In this document: piece after piece, positions 47,644 through 57,614 of the stretch
How positions within the stretch are numbered: position 1 is the stretch's first letter
How the letters are laid out: every line of letters starts with the position of its first letter
NCBI RefSeq assembly: GCF_901000735.1
Contig: NC_081542.1
Coordinates: forward strand, 19,483,093-19,547,092
Direction: 5' to 3'
Length of the DNA: 64,000 nucleotides
Source of the DNA: Corylus avellana
Lineage: Eukaryota > Streptophyta > Magnoliopsida > Fagales > Betulaceae
Translations under genes and position numbers: made by a program
The notes under the pieces: model-generated
What the model saw: only the letters and a program-made list of their open reading frames with translations
Database searches by the model: none
Told to the model about the DNA's origin: nothing

Positions 47644-48602
47644 AGTACATTTTAAGGTTTTCAAATTTAAGTCTTTACTTTATAAGTAACGAAATGTAAT
47701 GTGTTTGAGTACTATAAAGTCAGGTACTGGAGTTATTATTGTAAACTCATGGTAGAAAATGAAAAAATTTAGCTCTATGTTTAAAGTCAGCAATTCCTAT
47801 ACTTATTGAGAAATGTTGACTCATATATTCGCCTGGGCGAATTTGGACCCCAAAATTGAATAGATTTTTTATTTTTTTATTTTTTTTTTATGCAGGTTTG
47901 GTCATCTTGTGTCGTAGATCCCATGTTAGATTCCATCGTGTTGCTATCTGGCGAGGCACCGACTTAATATAAGTCAATCATGCACACGTTTACTAAATTT
48001 TATGTAGTAGTGACTTCCTAAAAAAATTGAAAAGAATATATTTGGTATTTTTTGCCAAATTGTTTTTTTCCTAAAAAATATGAAATATAATTAATATTTA
48101 AACTTTTTTTTTTTTGAAAATATTTAAATCTTTAATAAATAGAAAGAATCTTGTTTTCAACATGTGACTTCGGTTCAATATTATTCCCTCAACGTCTTTT
48201 ATTCCCTTTACTTTCTTTATTCTCCTCAACTTTCAAGTTGTCTCCCAAATCTCCTCCCTCATTCTACTCAGTACGAGCTAGTCTCCTTGCAACAATATTT
48301 GGGCATCCCCCTAAAATAAAAATTCTCAGCTCCGCTGCTGCTCATACACATAATCGAAAGAGCTGGCCGGCCAATGCAATTGTTTAAAAGTTAATTAAAA
48401 TCATTGTGGCTGCAAGCCTGCTAAGCTACCAATTAAGTATAAAAATCATTGATTATTCTGTAGTATAAAATTTGAAAGAGAGAAATGAAAGATAAAAGTA
48501 CAAAATGTTGTGCCTTCGGTTGGTTGTATTTTATTACAACTTCGTTTAAAATTAAAATAATTAATACGGGAATTTTAAAAATAATCACAAAGTCTTAACT
48601 GT
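47644..48602. other. No gene recognised
   Basis: A 78-residue frame at 48151-48387 has a Ser/Phe/Leu-rich composition but no recognisable domain; not called. Confidence 0.5.
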
Positions 48603-48611
48603 TAAATATTA

Positions 48612-48926
48612 GGGAAAACTTCACTTTGACCCACTGAACTTCTAAATCTCTCATTTTGGACCCCTAAACTTTCAATTACTCTCAATTAGAACCCTTCCGT
48701 TAATTTTAGCCGTTAAAAATATAAAAAAGACTAAAATGTCCTTGATTTTTATTTTTTTTTCAAATAAAAAAAGTTTTGGAAGTTGAAATTTTATAGAAAA
48801 GTCAGGGGTATAAACGTCATGTAACGTTTAAAATCTGACGGAGAGGTCCATATTGAAAGTAATTGAAAGTTCAGGAGTTCAAAATGAGAGATTTGGAAGT
48901 TCAAGGGACCAAATTGAAGTTTCCCC
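48612..48926. mobile_element. Mutator-like fold-back MITE (315 bp)
   Basis: Arms GGGAAAACTTCACTTTGAC and (reverse-complemented right end) GGGGAAACTTCAATTTGGTC; a perfect 9-bp target duplication TAAATATTA at 48603-48611 and 48927-48935, typical of Mutator-like elements. Confidence 0.82.
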
Positions 48927-49052
48927 TAAATATTATGACAACTCACCTGATGAACTAATTAAAGGCTTCAATTCAACAAGCGAATTGAACCACATCAATA
49001 ATATTTAAAAAAAAATTGAAGATTGGCGAAACTCATCAAGAATAAAAAAAAA

Positions 49053-49430
49053 GGGAAACTTCATTAAAGACCCCCGAACTTTCACCCGTTTTGAAATACC
49101 CCCCCTAAACTTCAAAATCTCTCAATTTAGTCCCCTGAACTTTTAATTGCTCTCAATTTGGACCCCTCCGTCAAATTTTAAATGTTACATGATGTTTATA
49201 CCCCTGACTTTTGTATAAAATTTTAACTTTCAAAACGTTTTTTTATTTTAAAAAAAACAAAAATCAGGGATATTTTGGTCTTTTTTTTGTATTTTTAACG
49301 GCTAAAATAGACGGAGGGGTCCAAATTGAGAGCAATTGAAAGTTCAAGGAACTAAATTGAGAGATTTTGAAGTTTAGGGGGGATATTTCAAAACGGGTGG
49401 AAGTTTAGAGGTCTTTAGTGAAGTTTCTCC
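49053..49430. mobile_element. Mutator-like fold-back MITE
   Basis: Arms GGGAAACTTCATTAAAGACC and (reverse-complemented) AGGAGAAACTTCACTAAAGA, extending inward over most of each half (CCCCCTAAACTTCAAAATCTC pairs with GAGATTTTGAAGTTTAGGGG). The A-rich flanks obscure the target duplication. Confidence 0.75.
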
Positions 49431-50207
49431 TAAAAAAAAAAAAAAAAAAAAAAAGGCATTATTAATAAAGTGATTCAGATATATATGCTTTGCTATTGTG
49501 ATGGTACTTTTTTGTTGTTGGTTGGAACAATATTTCTTATTTTTATCTTTCGTATAAATTCAGCATGGCAAAACGACCATCTTAATCGATACAAAAGACA
49601 ACATGTTTTTAGTGCCAGGGGAGGATAGGCTTTTTGCCATGCATGGGGCGGCCCATCTTTTTGGGGCTTGCATGCTCATGCTTTTAGTTTTAGGTTAGGT
49701 GATCAAAACACAAAACTTGCCGTCGTTATGATTTTCTTATTAGAGTACAAGCATCGTGACAAGAAGAAGAAAAGTAAAAGAAAAACACGTGTTGCTTTAG
49801 TGATTTTTTTTTCGGTGTTGATAATTTTCTGCCACATTTTTATTTATTATTATTGTTTTTTATAACTGGGGTATCTGGGGCTTCTCCCCAATTAGATCTT
49901 GCCAGGACATCATGCGAAGCATTCCCCTCCATGCCGGTCGACATGACCTCAAAAAATTGTTTGCAATAAAAGAAGGTCAAAGCTTAGACATAATATTTCA
50001 TGAGGTATACATAAACTTAGAAGCAACAACAATAAGTAATAGAATGTGTATATTAATTAGAAGAATAAATTAAGATAGATATTGATAGTGATGGTGGACT
50101 TGTTGTTAATTAGTTCCCTGTATTTCTAGATTTATGATTAATGGAGCTAGATTATGAGGGCCACATTGTTCGCCTTTCACCACCCTCCTCCTCTTTGAGC
50201 AATCTTC
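49431..50207. other. No gene recognised
   Basis: Intergenic up to the left breakpoint of the duplicated HAD segment (about 50208). Confidence 0.6.
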
Positions 50208-50236
50208 CAACCTACTAAATTGATGCATCCTATGAG

Positions 50237-50377
50237 CAGGGGTGGAGTAGGATTTTAGATGTGAGGGAAAAAAAAATTAATGGGTAAAAATTTAATTTTA
50301 AAAGAATTATAGAGGTATTTTAAAAAAAAACTTGGAGAACATTTTGTGGCTTGGGGGGACCTTACTAGTTCCGCCCG
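50237..50377. mobile_element. hAT-like MITE, orthologue of 9219-9411
   Basis: Same position relative to the HAD gene as in copy A, with a shortened A-rich interior; inherited through the duplication. Confidence 0.6.
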
Positions 50378-50824
50378 TCTGTGAGGACCATTGTTGGGGT
50401 CAATCCTTTCAGCTAAGAGATTAGACTATATGGCTTAACTGTGCAACATAAGTGGAGAAGGTTAAAACCCAAGTATCTAAAGAGAGGATTTTAGTACATA
50501 CAATCAGCTCAGAAGCAGGAGGATTTTAGTGCGGACCATATTTTTTTCCCTCTACATTTTTCCATTTGGAGTGATTGAGCCACTTTGTTAAATAGGACTT
50601 TCACTTTAGCATTATTGATACGAAAATAACTGAATAAGAAAAACTAAAATTTTGAAAAGAAAATTGATATTCACCAAGATTCTATTATTTATTTACATAA
50701 TTTTGTCATTGATGCAGAGCAACTTAATCAAACAAAAAATGTAGATTTACCTTAACATTTTCACCGACTTAGTTGGAACATTTTTTTTTTATGCTACCTA
50801 AATGTTTAAACAGTGTAAATGCAG

Positions 50825-53017
50825 GATTTGTTGAAACTGCTGAAGGGGTTGGTTGATCCAAAGTATCGCTCTGGCTTTATACTGTTTGCAATAAGTGCTA
50901 CACTGAAATTTCATTGAAAGACAATTTTGAAGTCATTCTATTCCAAGAGTCAGCTTTGCAGTTGCTACTAAAATGTCAATATTGTCAAGATTACGTTGCA
51001 TCACTGTGGATGTTACTGGTACTTTGATAGCTTACAAGGGAGAACTTGGTGACTACTATTGCATGGCAGCCAAATCTGTTGGGCTGCCATGCCCTGACTA
51101 CAAGCGTGTGCATGAAGGCTTCAAACTTGCCTATAAAGACATGGCCAGAAATTATCCTTGTTTTGGGTATGCAGCGAAAATGCCCAACATAGTGTGGTGG
51201 AAGACTTGTGTGAGAGACTCCTTTACCAGGGTAAGAAAATCTGGCGTAGCCAGTATAGCTTTATGCTTATATGAGTTCAATGTGTGAGAATTTATTTATT
51301 ACTTTTATGAGTTATAAAACACAACCCTATTAACAAAGTAGAGTGACCATAATGATACTGAAAGTAAAATGAGTACTTTTTGGCTCATATAATTTCCTTG
51401 TTAGGAAGTTATAATAGAAATATTGTTTTGACTACAGGCTGGATATGATTATGATGAGGAGACATTTGAGAAGGTGTTTAGACGCATATATTCATCATTT
51501 GGTTCATCTGTTCATCTGCTCCTTATACCATCTTTCCAGATTCCCAACCCTTTCTAAGATGGGTGCATGAGCAGGGGCTTAAAGTTGGGATTATTAGTAA
51601 TGCAGAGTAGCGGTATCGGGATGTAATTCTTCCAGCCCTTAATCTGAACCAGGTAAAAAGAATTGTTCTGTTCTGGTATTTTGGTTCCCAAATTGTGATT
51701 TAGTTTATCTTAATTGATCTTGGATTAAAGTAGGAGAGTAATTGGTTTTTGCATTGTTATGAAAGTCTACCAACTGGTAATATTTCAAACTATTACATAC
51801 ATATATGCACGCAAACAGATGATCACCATATATAAAAACATGCATTTGTGGTCACACATACAGGATGATAGGATCCCTGACTTGTTCTCATTTTACTACA
51901 ATAATTCAAGTTCCCATGATTTATATCAATATCACCGCACACCACTTCAAGCTGTTTAAAATTTTTTGGTGAAGAGTAGTGTTTTTTGTCCTTTTTGTTG
52001 TTGTTATTATCCATACATGCATTTCTATAACATCCCTATTTATGTCTACTCTTTTGAATAGGGAAAACTTCACCATCTGATGGTTTGGCGCTTTTGCAAT
52101 CATACCCTCAAAGTTTAAAAATTTGTAATGTCAATATCCCATGTTTTAGCCCATTTTAGTTATACTCATTCGTTAGGATTTTTTGTTAAATCCTAGCGGA
52201 AGATGTCAAAATACCCAAAATACTTATGTTTATATGTATATGTATATATTGCAAGGCTGACACACGGCCAAGCCTCATAGCTAGCCGTGGGTTCCATGTT
52301 ATTTTTTTATTTTATTTTTTGTAATTATTTAATTAGGGCAATTTTGTATTTTTATAGGTTTTACCAGGGTATAAAGGACGTTTCACAAGTTTATTATTTG
52401 ATTTAATCCTAAATCCTAACGGTAGGGGTGTAATTAATTTAAAAGAAGGGGCTAAAACATGGGATACCAGCATTGTAAATTTTTAAACTTTAAGATACGA
52501 TCGCAAAAGCGCTGAAACTTCAAGAGGGGAATAAGTGAAGTTTATTCTTTTAAATTTTTCCTTTTAAATATCAAGGAAATTGATTGCTGGGATGAATTCA
52601 TGTGTATGTGCGTGCCAAAGACTAGAAATGCTGATAGTGTCAAGTCTAATGTGTTGTGCAGGGATTTGAATGGGACTTGGTGTGTTCTCTGGTTTGGAAG
52701 GTGTAGAGAAACCTGACACGAGGATTTATGAGATTGCCCTGGAGAGAGCTGGTGTCTCATTAGAGGAAGTTCTGCATATTGGGGACAGCATGCGCAAAGA
52801 CTACGTGCCAGCAAAGAATGTGGGGATGCATGCATTACTATTGGATAGATTTAAGACTCCTGATGCTGAGGAATGGAGGAAATCAGGTGCAATTGTGCTT
52901 CCTCTTGATGGCAGCAAAAGATTTTCTTACTTCAGAAAACTAAACTTCCTGAGCGGCTCCTTTCCCATTCATGATTTGACATGTATAGTCTTTCCCATCA
53001 TATTGTTTAGACTTTGA
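50825..53017 (+). pseudogene. HAD-hydrolase (HDHD3-like) copy B
   Basis: Exon 1 (acceptor at 50824, ATG 50973, donor after 51230) is intact and contains the full uninterrupted N-terminus with motif I DVTGT (Asp13). Exon 2 (51438-51652) has an 8-bp duplication TTCATCTG at 51503-51518 that shifts the frame, and a TAG at 51608-51610 in place of the TAC (Tyr) of copy A's NAEYRYRD. Exon 3 (from 52662) lacks one T in GGGACTTGG (frameshift) and later lacks two bases in CTTCCTCTTG (about 52902), replacing the C-terminus. Exon 3 otherwise retains GLEGVEKPDTRIY and GDSMRKDYVPAKNV. Four lesions make this a pseudogene. A fold-back MITE sits in intron 2. Confidence 0.88.
52060..52546. mobile_element. Mutator-like MITE in HAD copy B intron 2
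   Basis: Arms AGGGAAAACTTCACCATC and (reverse-complemented) AATAAACTTCACTTATTCC. Target duplication CTTTTGAAT/CTTTTAAAT (9 bp, one mismatch) at 52051-52059 and 52547-52555. Copy A at 41043-41060 has the empty site (CCCTTTTTAAATGTCAA). Confidence 0.8.
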
Positions 53018-53077
53018 TCACAAATATTAACCAGCTGGTTTGTCCCCTAAATTTTGGTGGCTTGTTTTCACACCAAA

Positions 53078-53640
53078 ATTTTATGGTTAAGTAAATCTTA
53101 TAATATTAGTGCACTACAAAGCATTCACATTTCAGATAATACAAAATATTAGTAAAGCAAAAATGCCAGCTGCGAGTAACCTGCTACTCGTAATTCCTAA
53201 TTATTTTAAACACATTTCTTTTGAGAAAGAAACAAAGTTAAAAACATATATTTAGTTGACTGACTTTTAAAGTTGATAAAAGTAGTTAATAAAAAAAGAC
53301 AAAGTGCGACAAGCACTTTAAAAGACAAAGTGCGACAAGTGGGTTTTAAAAACATTTAGCTAAAAAAATATATTTAGTTGACTGACTTTAAAAGTTGATA
53401 AACGTAATTAATAATAATAATAATAAAAAAAAGTGAGACACGTGAGTTTCATCTGATTATCCAACTTTACCTTTTAAAAAGACAAATTGAGACCAGAGAC
53501 AAATTTCGACGACTTTGCGGAGCCGTTTCAATTTGACGAGGTCAATCAAATTAGATGCGTCATGATTTCATCCAACAGACTACTGTAGCTCCATTTGGTA
53601 GATACCTTCATGAATCTTTTCAAATCCTCACATGCTCCAC
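53078..53640. repeat. Segmental duplicate of 43601-44060
   Basis: Downstream flank of copy B, matching the copy A flank; includes a small local repeat (GACAAAGTGCGACAAG twice at 53298-53340). Confidence 0.85.
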
Positions 53641-55052
53641 CGTCGTTAAAACTTAAAAGGGAAATAATTTCAGTTTCATTAATTGATGAAATATTATTAG
53701 CATAAAATTTTTACATCACAGAGTAAAAATTATAGTCAAAATTACATATTATAAATCATAAATACATACATAACAAACTGATATTTAAGGCCTATTTATG
53801 ACATCAAAATCTACGAACTCATGACTAATATTCAGTTGTAACAATAGGTCTGCTCCAGACAGACTCAATTCGATACATAGATAGCAACATCCTCCTACTG
53901 AAACTCAATTATTCTTGACTCGCAAGGTAAAAAATTATTCACATCCTCAACTCAACAAGCCAAAAACACAAATACAGCGAAAACGGAAAATACACGGAAA
54001 AATAAAGAAAAGGCACAAAAACCCACAAAACACAATCGAAGGAAGGTTGCCGGATGATTTTAGCCAGAGCACCAAAAAACCACGCAGGCGGTTGCGAGTC
54101 AGGATCCGTCGCGGGGTTACCGGAATCAAAAGCGGCAAATACGTTGGAAACGGGAGGGGTCAATGCGCGCAGTGGAGGGACACATGTCGAGTTGGGTCTG
54201 ACGGAAGGATGTAAATCAAGCTTTGAAATAGTTCGATCCAAGAGCCTCATCAACCCTGAAAAAATATACGGTAGAAATGGCGGATGGCACACCCGGCGCA
54301 GTGACAATTAAAGAAGAGAATAAACCTTACAATGAAATATAATAATAGAGAATAAAAATATTCTAACATAAAAAGAAATAACTTATTAAAAAATATATTA
54401 ATAAACCTAATTAAAAAAATGTAAAATATTCCAATAGAATGAACAACTTTTAACACAGGATATGCTTGCCAGAAAAGAGAGCCAAGAAAATAAAAGTTCA
54501 ACGAACTAAGTTTAATTAATAGTCTAATACATATGCATTATGCAAAGATTTTTTTATTTTTATTTTTTAATGATAAACCTCTTACGTTAAAATGAGAAGG
54601 TGAGATCATTGCGTTTCGGGACTCCACACCTCTGCTAACAGTATTAGTGACAACCACTGACATTATTAGCGACGATACTATAATTTGTCGCTGATAAGAA
54701 AATATTAACGACAACACTCAAGTTGTTGCTGACAACCTTTATTGAACAAAGCAAGCTTTGTGACGGCTTAAAAACGACAAGTCATCATTTTAGTGATTAA
54801 TAAGTTATAAATGCTATAACTATTGAATTTTGATTTAATTGAGCCTAGCTATGAAAATGTTATAAAATTCAAACGTTTGCTGATCATACTTGAAACTGAC
54901 ATTCCCCCAAGTTTGAAAACATTAATATTTATTAAAAACAGAATATGTAGTACTGCTTATTAGCTAAACTTTAGTTGTCCATCTCGATCCCTCCAATTCT
55001 TTTCACTCCATCTAAGATTCCTTTCACAATTCTTTTCACGATCCATGATTTT
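53641..55052. other. No gene assigned; CACTA-like remnant and one odd ORF
   Basis: A minus-strand frame at 53939-54307 (122 codons, Pro/Phe-rich) lies opposite a plus-strand frame. The local GC content is higher than in neighbouring DNA, but I recognise no family in either. At 54640-54740 GCGACGATACTATAATTTGTCGC-type imperfect palindromes resemble CACTA subterminal repeats. Confidence 0.4.
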
Positions 55053-55751
55053 TGTTAGGTGTGACTTGCCACCCATCACACATGAGCCCCACTAGTTCTC
55101 TACTCCTTTTGGGTTTAGGAGACTTTTGTCCAAGTTTGTTTTGGAGTCCTTCTCCTATATGTAATTAGACTCCTTGTTTGACTTATAGTAGGAGTCCTAG
55201 ACCAATATGTAAAAGGAGAGTTAAAGCTTCTATATAAGGAACAAAGCACAAGGTAAATTTGTGTGTGCCAAAAACGTGAAGCACCAAAGGGAGGAGAAAA
55301 AAGAGAGAATTTGAGAGAAGGAGGTACAAGGGCAGCAAGAGTGTTTTCTTCTTGGTGGTTTTTGGGGGAGCCAAAAACAAGTGATTAGAAGAAAAAGGTG
55401 CTGCAGAGTGAGAAGAAAATAGAGATCAGCCGCCATCCGTTCCAGCAAAAGAAGAGTTTGTACATCTGTCTTTTGTATTATATTTTGGGAATAATCTCTC
55501 TTGTGTGATAGTGAGATTTGGGTGTATTGGGGCTTTGGGATCTGAGTGATTTTCTCTCTACTATTTTTGTACTCCATCTTTTGATAGTGGATTTTCTCCG
55601 GGTCGTCTCCGCCAGTGGATGTAAGCTTGTTAAGCCGAACCACTTAAATCTTTGTGTCGTGTGTGATTTGATTGCCTAATCTTTGTTATTCCGCATTCTT
55701 CTTATTTTTCGCATCTCACGGGTCTTGGGAAATAGGATTAATTTCCTAACA
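55053..55751 (+). repeat. 5' LTR of second copia element
   Basis: Starts TGTTAGGTGTGAC and ends TTTCCTAACA (inverted TGTTAGG/CCTAACA termini); 699 bp, with a TATA-like CTATATAAGG at about 55230. Confidence 0.82.
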
Positions 55752-55753
55752 AC

Positions 55754-55766
55754 TGGTATCAGAGCT
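55754..55766 (+). other. Primer-binding site (initiator tRNA-Met type)
   Basis: TGGTATCAGAGCT begins two bases after the LTR end. Confidence 0.85.
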
Positions 55767-55785
55767 GTTGGTTCGAGTGGGAGCG

Positions 55786-57091
55786 ATGGCAAGTGAAGAA
55801 GGAAAGATGGGAATCGAGAAGTTCGACGGCAAAGATTTTGGGTTTTGGAAGGTACAAATTGAAGATATTCTTTATGGAAGGATCTTCATCAACCTCTTTT
55901 GGAAGAACAACCCGACGACATGGATGATAGCGAGTGGGCTCTGCTTGATCGTAAAGCCCTAGCAGTTATCAGGTTATCACTGTCAAAATCAGTTGCACAC
56001 AACGTTGTAAAGGAGAAGACAGCAGCAGGTCTAATGGCGGCTTTGTCAAGCATGTATGAGAAGCCGTCGGCTAACAACAAGGTGCATCTGATGAAGAAAT
56101 TGTTCAACCTAAAGATAGCGGAAGGAGCTTCGGTGGCACATCATCTCAATGAGTTCAACACCATCACAAATCAATTGTCCTCGGTGGAAATTAATTTTGA
56201 TGATGAGGTTCGCGCGTTGATCGTCTTGGCATCTTTGCCAAATAGCTGGGAAGCAGTGAGGATGGCTATGAGTAACTCTGTAGGAAAGAGTAAACTGAGC
56301 TATGAAGACGTCAGAGATTTGATTCTCAGTGAAGAGGTTCGCAGAAGAGATGCGGGTGAAGCCTCTTGTTCTGGTGCTGCTTTAAACCTCGAGACTCGGG
56401 GCAGAGGACAAGATAGAAACTCTGGTCAAGGCAGATCAAATTCCAGAAAAGGGAGAAGCAAATTCAGATTCGACCGACAACCTGAGTGTTGGAACTGTGG
56501 CAAGACTGGCCACTGCAAGAAGAATTGCAGGGAATTGCGGAAGGAGACTGAGAACGATTATGCAAACGTAGTGACAGAAGAAGTATATGATGCCCTACTT
56601 CTTTTTGTTGATAGTCCCCTTGATTCTTGGGTCTTAGACTCAGGAGTATCTTTTCATACGACAGCGATCCGTGAAATTCTCGAAAACTATGTTGGTGGAG
56701 ATTTTGGGAAGGTGTATTTGGCTGACGGAACGGCGCTGGATGTTGTGGGCTTAGGCGATGTTCGCATTAGAGTTCATAATGACTCGGTATGGAAGCTACA
56801 GAAGGTCAGGCATGTTCCGGAGCTAAGGAAGAATTTGATTTCAGTGGGACAGCTTGATGAGGAAGGGCATTCAATTCATTTCCACGGTGGAAAGTGGAAG
56901 GTCAGCAAGGGAGCTAGGATTTTGGCTCGTGGTCATAAGACGGGTACTCTCTATATGACCACGAACAGCAAGGATACAGATGTTGTTGTATATACGACTG
57001 CTGACTTAAAACTATGGCACCTAAGGCTTGGGCATATGAGCGAGAAAGAGATGAAGGTACTTATGTCAAAAGGGAAACTACTGGGGTTGAA
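55786..57091 (+). pseudogene. Copia gag-protease, one frameshift
   Basis: The ATG at 55786 gives MASEEGKMGIEKFDGKDFGF (start of Tnt1-like gag). A 1-nt frameshift near 55878 moves the frame, which resumes as EEQPDDMDDSEWALLDRKAL and stays open for 400 codons. Features are the UBN2 region (LMKKLFNLKIAEGASVAHHL), knuckle CWNCGKTGHCKKNC, protease WVLDSGVSFHTT with the catalytic DSG, and pre-integrase LWHLRLGHMSEKEM. The integrase and reverse transcriptase would lie beyond the gap. Confidence 0.85.
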
Positions 57092-57191
57092 NNNNNNNNN
57101 NNNNNNNNNNNNNNNNNNNNNNNNNNNNNNNNNNNNNNNNNNNNNNNNNNNNNNNNNNNNNNNNNNNNNNNNNNNNNNNNNNNNNNNNNNN
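57092..57191. other. Assembly gap (100 N)
   Basis: Exactly 100 N, between the copia fragment and the SUF4 promoter region. Confidence 0.99.
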
Positions 57192-57614
57192 AGAGAACTT
57201 ATAGCCAAATGAATTTTGTGTGAAAACTTAACCTAATTTTGGAACTTTAAAGAATAAATAAAATAAAATATGATATATCTACGTGGGACAAGGTTGAACA
57301 TGCTGACGTGGCAGAATCCTGTTATAAAGTATACATGTACTCTAAACTGGGACCCATGAAACGCAGCTCCAGCGAGAAATCCTTCTCCGGGTCAGAGATG
57401 GAATAGTAAAAAGTAAGGAAATAAAATATAAAATAAAATCACCTCCATAAATCCCTTGCTTTTGTGGATACATTAACTAGTTTGTCTTTGCCGAAGGGCG
57501 AATAGCAGAGAGAGGGACTCAGAGACGCACCCCAAATCCCTAAATTGGACGCGTTGATCATTGAAATCGGAGAAGGAGAAGGAGAAGAGAAGAGAAGAGA
57601 AGGGAAGGAACAAA
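57192..57614 (+). promoter_or_regulatory. Upstream region and 5' UTR of SUF4-like gene
   Basis: About 420 bp between gap 5 and the start codon. It contains ACGTGGGAC and GCTGACGTGGCAG (ACGT-core motifs) at 57280-57315, and a purine-rich GAAGGAGAAGGAGAAG leader just before the ATG. No TATA box is convincing. The transcription start is not determined. Confidence 0.4.

Larger units (their letters stand above)
55053..57091 (+). mobile_element. Second Ty1/copia element, 5' half
   Basis: 5' LTR, primer-binding site, gag, protease and GAG-pre-integrase region are present; the sequence enters gap 5 and no element sequence or 3' LTR follows it. The 3' half is in the gap or lost. Confidence 0.88.
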
